DNA of 6,237 nt, taken from positions 1-6,237 of the forward strand of contig JBGOUV010000398.1 of assembly GCA_041477815.1 (NCBI GenBank), given 5' to 3'. A program made the translations under genes and the position numbers. Below are positions 1 to 4,731 of the stretch, piece by piece. The notes under the pieces were generated by a model. That model was not told the DNA's origin. It did no database searches and was given only the letters and a program-made list of their open reading frames with translations. The stretch's first letter is position 1. Each line of letters opens with the position of its first letter. The DNA comes from JBGOUV01 sp041477815 (GTDB lineage: Bacteria > Acidobacteriota > Terriglobia > Bryobacterales > JACQDG01).

Positions 1-1033
1 CCATTCTCGGCTCGAAGTGCTCCCAGACACGCTGCAACAGCTCCGGCGCCTCCAGCGGCCGCCGCTCCAGGCGAACGTTCCCGGCATCAATCTGCGACAT
101 ACGGACCGCTTCGGTGACCAGCAGACTCAAGCGGTCGGTCTCTTCATCAATGATGGTGGTTAGTTCGCGGAGCTGCGGCGAGAGGATGGCCGGAGCGGCG
201 AGGATCGAAGTGGAGGCCGCCTTGATGGACGTGAGCGGCGTCTTGAACTCGTGAGCGATGGCGTCCAGCAGAGTCGACTTGAACTCCTCGCTTTGGCGCG
301 CTACCTCGGCGCGGCTGGCCTCTTCCTGGGTGCGCACGCGCTCCAGGGCGATCGCCACCAGATTGAGCAGCGCCTGCAGAGCGCCGTCCGACACGGTAAT
401 CCCCTGCACCGCCAGGCTGCCGATGGGCTGGCCGCCCAGCGTCACCGCCGCCACCAGCAATCCGGCGCCCGCGTCCTGCAGGCTGGCTCCCTGCAGGGCC
501 ACCTGCTGGAGCCGGGCTTTCAGGTCCGGCAGACTCGCCGGCCCGCCATAGAAGGTCTCACCGCTCTTGGCGTCGTAGAGCGCCACCCCGCCGCATTCAA
601 AGATCTGCGCAATGTGCTGGACGGCTTGAAATCCGATGGACTGCTGGAGGTCGCTCAACAGAATGGACCGGCTCAGGGCGTAGAGCTGTTCCGTCTCTCG
701 CTGGCGTGCCCGGGCCTCCAGCGCCTGCTTCTTGGCGTGGTCGGACAAATGGCTGGCTACCAGGGCCGTGGCCAAAAAGGTGCACAGCGCCACCCAATTC
801 TGCGGATCGGAGATGGCGAACTGGCCGACCGGCGGCAGAAAGAAGAAGTTCAAGCAGAGCATCGCGGCTGCGGAGGCGAGCAGGGCCTCCGCCAGACCCC
901 AAGCCGTGGCCAGCCACAGAATACCCACCAGGTAGACGAACCCGGCCGTCATAGCGTTGACCGCGAACACGCGGCTGCAAGCCAGGGTGACGGCCGCGAC
1001 GATGGCGAGGCTGCAGACCAGCCGGGGGACCAC
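1..1033 (-). CDS. KdpD-like membrane sensor histidine kinase (DUF4118-GAF-HisKA), C-terminus beyond window
   Basis: The reverse strand is open for 344 codons from a GTG at 1033 to the window edge. I chose this start because GGAG lies 7 bases upstream (AGGAG of CTAGGAG), and the frame runs straight into conserved domains. Residues about 8-97 form several hydrophobic segments and include the DUF4118 signature NFFFLPPVGQFAISDPQNW, the four-helix membrane domain of KdpD-type kinases. A coiled-coil stretch (98-118) leads to a GAF-like region (about 118-232). The HisKA dimerisation and phosphoacceptor helix carries AIAHEFKTPLTS, with His261 (codon 253-251) as the phosphorylation site. The HATPase domain is not in the window. 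In this family the protein autophosphorylates at the inner membrane and passes phosphate to a response regulator. The ligand is unknown. The Usp and KdpD N-terminal domains of true KdpD are absent, so a potassium role should not be assumed. It may serve the regulator at 1331-2518, but it has its own possible promoter. Confidence 0.93.
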   Translation of the reverse strand, partial: MVPRLVCSLAIVAAVTLACSRVFAVNAMTAGFVYLVGILWLATAWGLAEALLASAAAMLCLNFFFLPPVGQFAISDPQNWVALCTFLATALVASHLSDHAKKQALEARARQRETEQLYALSRSILLSDLQQSIGFQAVQHIAQIFECGGVALYDAKSGETFYGGPASLPDLKARLQQVALQGASLQDAGAGLLVAAVTLGGQPIGSLAVQGITVSDGALQALLNLVAIALERVRTQEEASRAEVARQSEEFKSTLLDAIAHEFKTPLTSIKAASTSILAAPAILSPQLRELTTIIDEETDRLSLLVTEAVRMSQIDAGNVRLERRPLEAPELLQRVWEHFEPRM

Positions 1034-1050
1034 AAATACTCTCCTAGGGC

Positions 1051-1056
1051 ATTGTA
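1051..1056 (-). promoter_or_regulatory. possible -10 element (TACAAT) for the histidine kinase
   Basis: TACAAT, one base from TATAAT, lies 17 bases before the GTG start of the kinase, just upstream of its ribosome site. No good -35 hexamer is visible 16-18 bases upstream (TCAGGT at 17), so support is weak. The kinase could equally be read through from the motAB operon, since no convincing terminator is visible between 1334 and 1034. Confidence 0.25.
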
Positions 1057-1190
1057 GCGAAGCGGGTGAGGAAACCTGACTGGGAGCCAGGAGGGCCCCG
1101 CCTCGCAGCAAGATTTATTTCGATGGCGCGCACCTGCAAGGAAGTCGGCAAGGACGCCCCTCCTAAGCTGCGTGGAGGTCACCCAGGAGA

Positions 1191-1334
1191 TCAACCAGCG
1201 CTGATGGCGCCGGACTCCGACGAGGCGCCGCTAAAAACGACCCGGACCAGGGCCGCTACCTCGCTTCTGGCCACAACCTCGACCCGTGGCCGGCCCTGGG
1301 TGAAGATCGTGGAGCGCGAAGCTGACTGGATCAT
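1191..1334 (-). CDS. small hypothetical ORF (47 aa) overlapping the response regulator stop by ATGA
   Basis: An ATG at 1334 overlaps the stop of the response regulator (ATGA, 1334-1331) and opens a 47-codon frame ending in TGA at 1191. GGAG sits very close upstream (GGCGGAGAG before ATG), so initiation would depend on translational coupling. Third codon positions are GC-rich (roughly four in five), as in the neighbouring genes, and the frame contains a plausible strand-like run, RVEVVARSEVAALVRVVFSG. I recognise no family, signal peptide or membrane segment. It may be a real small protein of the motility operon, or high-GC noise. If it is not a gene, 1034-1330 is simply an intergenic gap of about 300 bases. 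Confidence 0.3.
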   Translation of the reverse strand: MIQSASRSTIFTQGRPRVEVVARSEVAALVRVVFSGASSESGAISAG

Positions 1335-2518
1335 CTCTCCGCCGACGGGTGTACGGAGATGCTGAACAGGAAGGGATCGATGGCGTGGTGGCGCTCGATG
1401 CGGCGAACCTCGGCGGGTCCGAGGACTTCGTTCTGGCGGAGCAGCAAGGCGCCGGAGTTGGTGACCAGGTCGGCGGCGAGCCGCATACCGGGGCGGAGAT
1501 CTTCCACCCGGACCGAGCGGCGGTTGCGGGTGAGGCTGGCGTCGAGGTGGTGCTGGGCGTATTGGATCAGGCCGAGAAACGCGGCGGGGTCGTACACCTT
1601 GCCCGCTCGCTCCTTCATGCTTCCGAGGGTTTTCTGGCGGGCCTCCGCGTTGGCGATGTGGCCGACGTCCTCGAAGAAGTCCGCCAGCAGGCGGAGGATG
1701 CGGGAGCCCAAGGGGATGCGGGTCTGGTGGAGGTGGTCGGGGGCGCCGGAGCCGTCCCAGTTCTCGTAGAGGTGGCGGACGAGCAGGGCGGCGTGTTCGA
1801 GGGCCTCCACCTGGCGCACCAGGACGTAGGAGACGGCGGCGAAGGCGCGGAAAGTTCCCCAATCGTTCTGGTGAACCTGAGAGGGGAGTTGGCGCCCCAG
1901 GCGGGGAGGCAGCCCGATCTTGCCGAGCTCGTACAGGTGTACAGCGAGATCGAGATGGGGACGGAGGGCGGGCGCCATGTGGAGGTGTTCCGCCATCCAC
2001 TGCGCGGCGGCGACGAGGTGGACCGCGCGGTTGGCGGCGCCGGGAACGGCGAGGTCGGCGATCTGGACCAGCAGGTGAATGACCTGGGAGGTGGGCAGGA
2101 CGCCGGGCAGGGCGCCCTCGGTGAGGGATTCGCCGGAGGGCTTGCGGCGGAGAATGTTGCGAACGCGGGCCTTGAGTTCTTCGGCGGTGATGGGCTTGAC
2201 CAGATAATCATCGGCGCCCTGCTCGAGCCCTTCGACCCGCGCTTCCGGCTCGCTCATGGAAGTGAGCAGGATGAACAGGCTGGAGGCCAGCGCCGGCTCG
2301 GCCTTCGCGCGCTGGCAGAATTCGAAGCCGTCCATATGAGGCATTACTTTGTCGGAAATGATGAGGTCGGGGACGAATTCGAGAGCCTCAGCCAGCCCGG
2401 TACGGCCGTCGGGGGCGGTGCGGATCTCGTAGACGCCGGCCGTCTCGAGCGCGCGCTTGAGGAGGCGCAGGCTGATGGGGTCGTCGTCCACGAGCAGAAT
2501 TTTGGCTTCAGCCGTCAC
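1331..2518 (-). CDS. response regulator with degenerate HD-GYP-like output domain
   Basis: This is a 395-residue protein starting at GTG 2518. AAGGAG in the last codons of motB lies 8 bases upstream, so it is probably translationally coupled. Residues 5-125 are a complete receiver domain: acidic pocket D11-D13, phosphoacceptor Asp56 in IISDKVMPHMDG, Thr86 and Lys108 in YLVKP. Residues about 140-330 align with an HD-GYP domain (HLYELGKIGLP, ENWDGSGAP, IPLGSRIL). The residues that bind metal and hydrolyse c-di-GMP are mostly changed: the HD pair reads Tyr196-Glu197, the HHE triad reads LYE (250-252), and GYP reads GAP (258-260). His167 and Asp280 appear retained. The C-terminus (about 335-385, VEDLRPGMRLAADLV) is an accessory segment often seen in such regulators. 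Known active HD-GYP proteins degrade c-di-GMP. This one is more likely a phosphorylation-controlled binding or signalling protein. Its place in the motAB operon suggests it adjusts motor output or motility gene activity. Confidence 0.93.
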   Translation of the reverse strand: MTAEAKILLVDDDPISLRLLKRALETAGVYEIRTAPDGRTGLAEALEFVPDLIISDKVMPHMDGFEFCQRAKAEPALASSLFILLTSMSEPEARVEGLEQGADDYLVKPITAEELKARVRNILRRKPSGESLTEGALPGVLPTSQVIHLLVQIADLAVPGAANRAVHLVAAAQWMAEHLHMAPALRPHLDLAVHLYELGKIGLPPRLGRQLPSQVHQNDWGTFRAFAAVSYVLVRQVEALEHAALLVRHLYENWDGSGAPDHLHQTRIPLGSRILRLLADFFEDVGHIANAEARQKTLGSMKERAGKVYDPAAFLGLIQYAQHHLDASLTRNRRSVRVEDLRPGMRLAADLVTNSGALLLRQNEVLGPAEVRRIERHHAIDPFLFSISVHPSAER

Positions 2519-2523
2519 GCGGG

Positions 2524-3327
2524 CTACTCCTTCTTCTCTACGGCTGGGGGCTCCGCGACGGGCTCGGCATCGGACGGGGGGGCGCGGAGGTAGCGCACGA
2601 TGATAGACACCCGCCGGTTGGAGGGGTCCTCCGGACTCTCCGGCTTGCGAAGCTTCTGGTCGGCGAAGCCCCGCACCTGGACGACCTGATTGGGCCGCAG
2701 GGCGCTCGACTGCATGAGGCGGCGGGCGGCGTTGGCGCGGTCGCTGGAGAGTTCCCAGTTGGAGTACTTGCCGTCCCCGGCGAAGGGCTTGGCGTCAGTG
2801 TGTCCTTCCAGTAGGATGTCGTTGGGGAGCTTGGCCAGCTCGCGGGCCAGGGTCACGAGCAGATCCTCTCCGGTCTTGGTGGGCTGGGGGCTCCCGCTTT
2901 GAAAGAACATACCCTTCTCGGTCTCCAGCAACTCGATGCGCAGGCCCTCGCCGGTAACGGTGATCTGCACCTGGTCGTTCAACTCCTGGAATTCGGGGAT
3001 CTCCTTCATCGCCTGGGCCAGCTTCTCCTTGAGCTGGCTCATATCGTCTTTGGCCATGGCCAGGGTTTCGCCGGTGCCGGCCTCGCCGCTGCCGATCTGG
3101 CGACCCTTGCCGGTGGGGTCCTGGAAGTATCCGGCCACGGCCTTCTTCACCTTGGCCGAGGAATTGAGCAGCCAGAGGACGATAAAGAGCGCCATCATGG
3201 CCGTGACAAAGTCGGCGTAAGCCACTTTCCAGGCCCCGCCATGATGACCGTGGCCGGAGACCTTCTTCTTGATGATGATGATCGGGGGCTGCGGGTTGGA
3301 TGTGGGTGCTCCTTCCGGCTCCGCCAT
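2524..3327 (-). CDS. motB: flagellar motor stator protein MotB
   Basis: This 267-residue protein starts at ATG 3327, one base overlapping the motA stop (TGATG), with AAGGAGG a few bases upstream. The N-terminus IIIIKKK and HGGAWKVAYADFVTAMMALFIVLWLL are typical of MotB: a cytoplasmic tail, then one membrane helix (about 36-55) carrying the proton-binding Asp39, equivalent to E. coli Asp32. Residues about 56-75 correspond to the plug and linker region. Residues about 145-250 are an OmpA-like peptidoglycan-binding domain, with LLEGHTDAKPF, the NWELSSDRANAARR helix and the SNRRVSIIV end. The tail is rich in Pro, Glu and Ala. MotB anchors the stator to the cell wall and forms the proton channel with MotA. 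Length and order are normal and no defect is visible. Confidence 0.97.
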   Translation of the reverse strand: MAEPEGAPTSNPQPPIIIIKKKVSGHGHHGGAWKVAYADFVTAMMALFIVLWLLNSSAKVKKAVAGYFQDPTGKGRQIGSGEAGTGETLAMAKDDMSQLKEKLAQAMKEIPEFQELNDQVQITVTGEGLRIELLETEKGMFFQSGSPQPTKTGEDLLVTLARELAKLPNDILLEGHTDAKPFAGDGKYSNWELSSDRANAARRLMQSSALRPNQVVQVRGFADQKLRKPESPEDPSNRRVSIIVRYLRAPPSDAEPVAEPPAVEKKE

Positions 3328-4208
3328 CAGGCCTCCTTGGCAGGTGGGGCGGCCGCCGGGACGCCTTTGGTGAGTTGCTCCATCTCCTGAAAGGTAGGCC
3401 GGAGGTGGGCCGGAATCACGCGGCGGGCGAATTCAATGGCCATGATGGGAGCGAAGCCCTTGATGGAGGAGAGGATGGCCACCCGCAGGAATTGAAAGTA
3501 CTCCTGCTCGGATTCGTTGGCCTTGGCCATGCTGGCGGCGAGCGGTCCGAACAGACCGTAGCACAGCAGAATGCCGAGGAAGGTGCCGACCAGAGCGGCG
3601 GCCACCTTGTGTCCGATCTCCTCCGGAGGGCCTCCCAAGGCCCCCATGGTAATGACCACACCGAGCACCGCGGCCACGATGCCGAGTCCGGGAAGCGAGT
3701 CGGCCATGGTGCTGAGGGCCTGCACCGGCGCGTTGACCTCGTGGTGATGCACGTCCATGTCGGACTCCATCATCTGGTCGAGGTCGAAGGCGCCGATGCC
3801 GCCCGAAATGGACATGCGCAGGGTGTCGCAGACGAAATGCAGAGCATGGTGATTCTGAAGGAACTTGGGGTACTTGCTGAAGATGGCGCTCTTCTCCGGC
3901 TCCTCGATATCGCTCTCCAGCTTCATCAGGCCCTGCTTGCGGGCCAACTGAAACAGCTCACTGAGCATCTTAATGTTCTCCAGGTAGAAGGCCTTGGTGA
4001 AAGGAGAAGTGCCAAAGGCGCCGGCGATGCCCTTGCCCATCTTGATAAGCACCGGAAGAGGATTGGCGATGAACACCGTACCGACGGCGGCCCCGAAGAT
4101 GATGACCAGCTCGGCCGGCTGGAGCAGGACCATAAGCTTGCCATGCTCCATCAAGTATCCCGCAATGATGGCGCCGAAGACGACTACGATGCCGATGATG
4201 ACGAACAT
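3327..4208 (-). CDS. motA: flagellar motor stator protein MotA
   Basis: This 293-residue protein has almost the length of E. coli MotA (295), and the key residues fall at the same numbers: Arg90 and Glu98 in the cytoplasmic loop that contacts the rotor protein FliG, and Pro173 and Pro222 at the channel. Four membrane segments are visible: about 2-20, 33-50, 170-192 and 202-225. The motifs QPAELVIIFGAAVGT, DSLPGLGIVAAVLGVV and LVGTFLGILLCYG are family hallmarks. MotA forms the ion-conducting stator with MotB, which follows with a 1-base overlap. The ATG at 4208 fits the family N-terminus, but its ribosome site is poor (no GGAG in the 15 bases upstream). Transcription probably starts at the sigma-28-like site just upstream. 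It is the first gene of the motA-motB-regulator operon. Confidence 0.97.
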   Translation of the reverse strand: MFVIIGIVVVFGAIIAGYLMEHGKLMVLLQPAELVIIFGAAVGTVFIANPLPVLIKMGKGIAGAFGTSPFTKAFYLENIKMLSELFQLARKQGLMKLESDIEEPEKSAIFSKYPKFLQNHHALHFVCDTLRMSISGGIGAFDLDQMMESDMDVHHHEVNAPVQALSTMADSLPGLGIVAAVLGVVITMGALGGPPEEIGHKVAAALVGTFLGILLCYGLFGPLAASMAKANESEQEYFQFLRVAILSSIKGFAPIMAIEFARRVIPAHLRPTFQEMEQLTKGVPAAAPPAKEA

Positions 4209-4229
4209 GTACGCAGATCTACAGAGTAA

Positions 4230-4257
4230 GTATCGGCGGGGACGGCGCCAGGGGTTA
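4230..4257 (-). promoter_or_regulatory. sigma-28 (FliA)-like promoter of motAB
   Basis: On the minus strand, TAAC (4257-4254), a 16-base spacer and GCCGATAC (4237-4230) match the flagellar sigma-28 consensus TAAA-N15-GCCGATAA closely: 7 of 8 bases in the -10 and 3 of 4 in the -35, with a spacer one base longer. The -10 ends 21 bases before the motA ATG, giving a short leader. Stator genes are known class-3 flagellar genes read by sigma-28 in many bacteria, which makes the match more believable. Confidence 0.5.
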
Positions 4258-4273
4258 GCAGTCCGACGGCAAA

Positions 4274-4305
4274 CGAACCTGGGTGCAAATTTGCACCCAG
4301 GTTCG
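4274..4305. repeat. perfect 32-bp palindrome upstream of the motA promoter
   Basis: The half-site CGAACCTGGGTGCAAA is followed at once by its exact reverse complement, with no loop and no mismatch. It sits 16 bases upstream of the TAAC element of the motA promoter. It could be an operator for a dimeric regulator of motAB, or a terminator stem insulating motAB from upstream transcription. In the minus-strand direction it is followed only by TTTG, so the U tract is weak. It could also be a dispersed repetitive element. The sequence alone does not decide between these. Confidence 0.7.
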
Positions 4306-4530
4306 CCTTCGCAGAATCAGCGAGTTACCTAGTCACGGCCACGGGGGAGAAGGCTTTTTCCACGGGTCGTCAGGTTAGGCGTCGGGTCCCGGGGCTCGGG
4401 GGTTTATCGACTACGCCGGCATTGCCATTCGACTGAACGAGCGCGACTCGAAGGACTCCAGAGAAACCCGTAGGCAGCGTAGTCCGTTCGCTTTGCGGCC
4501 AGCCCACTTTGGTCAACCCGACCGCTGGAA
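4306..4530. other. gene-free spacer between avd remnant and motA control region
   Basis: I find no recognisable gene here on either strand. Two overlapping minus-strand frames stay open (ending at 4370 and 4404), but neither has a family resemblance or a ribosome site. In a complete DGR of the usual order (target, avd, template repeat, reverse transcriptase), this is where the template repeat would lie. Only a weak resemblance is seen at 4463-4498. The stretch probably represents decayed or replaced DNA. Confidence 0.5.
4409..4484. repeat. nested imperfect inverted repeats
   Basis: GACTACGC at 4409-4416 is the reverse complement of GCGTAGTC at 4477-4484, and the match extends to 10 of 12 bases. 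Inside it, 4425-4432 and 4448-4454 (CCATTCGA / TCGAAGG) form a second, bulged stem. An RNA or cruciform from this region could fold into a two-level hairpin. No function is apparent. Confidence 0.35.
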
Positions 4531-4635
4531 TCAGAAAGACCGAGGGACCTTCTCCACCTTCGGCAGAAGCCACGGCAGAAAATCATAGCTCCTCGGCACA
4601 ACCACCGCCGCCTCGAGACCCTTCTTGGCAGTCAT
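4531..4635 (-). pseudogene. truncated avd-like remnant (DGR accessory protein N-terminus)
   Basis: A 34-codon frame begins at ATG 4635, 96 bases after the stop of the caspase/FGE gene, and ends in TGA at 4531. It contains PRSYDFLPWLLPKVEKVPRS, which closely resembles the first helix of Avd-type four-helix-bundle proteins (typically YDFLLWLLPKxEKFPRSxRF). Intact family members run to about 110-130 residues. Here the stop falls where the conserved Arg of RF is expected: TGA TTC in place of CGA TTC, a single C-to-T change. After that the expected continuation (a LGDRI-like motif) cannot be found in any frame, so more than one lesion is likely. Avd binds DGR template RNA and the reverse transcriptase and is needed for variability transfer. 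Its position directly after a target-like gene fits the classic order. The resemblance is from memory of the family, not from a search. Confidence 0.6.
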
Positions 4636-4653
4636 CGCGTCCAAGAATCGCCG

Positions 4654-4673
4654 CCGGGGGACTCTGCCCCCGG
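4654..4673. other. GC-rich hairpin downstream of the variable region
   Basis: The 7-bp stem CCGGGGG / CCCCCGG encloses a 6-base loop. It lies about 60 bases after the stop of the caspase/FGE gene and before the avd remnant. No T run follows on either strand, so it is a poor intrinsic terminator. DGR targets can carry a hairpin just downstream of the variable region that aids retrohoming. This one is more distant than in the phage BPP-1 case, so that role is only a possibility. Confidence 0.4.
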
Positions 4674-4731
4674 GACCTATTACCCCTTCTTCACACCAGC
4701 CTCCCGCCAACATCAGCAAGGGGGAAAAGAA

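Noticed and set aside
597..980. Minus-strand 127-codon frame starting with ATG inside the kinase
   Set aside because: It is a shifted frame of the true kinase gene, which uses a GTG start and therefore is easy to miss.
251..1057. Plus-strand open frame of 268 codons over the kinase
   Set aside because: The opposite strand encodes DUF4118, GAF-like and HisKA domains in one uninterrupted frame. The plus-strand translation has no family features.
1044..1151. 35-codon leader-like ORF: AGGAGG, 7 bases, TTG start, TAG just before the kinase ribosome site
   Set aside because: The ribosome site is excellent, but the start is TTG, third positions are not GC-rich like real genes here, and the peptide has no recognisable feature or regulatory codon run.
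1335..2000. Minus-strand frame running from 2000 through the response regulator into the small ORF
   Set aside because: Its upstream part is a Pro/Arg-rich out-of-frame reading of the regulator. Only the part after ATG 1334 is kept as a candidate.
1349..2593. Long plus-strand open frame of 414 codons
   Set aside because: It lies antisense to the response regulator, which has clear receiver and HD-GYP motifs. The antisense frame has no recognisable domain and is explained by high GC content.
3300..4229. Plus-strand open frame of 309 codons
   Set aside because: It is antisense to motA, whose key residues are all in place. It is a shadow frame.
4370..4601. Two overlapping minus-strand frames of 65-67 codons
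   Set aside because: Both run out of frame through the avd remnant, have no ribosome site and show no family resemblance.
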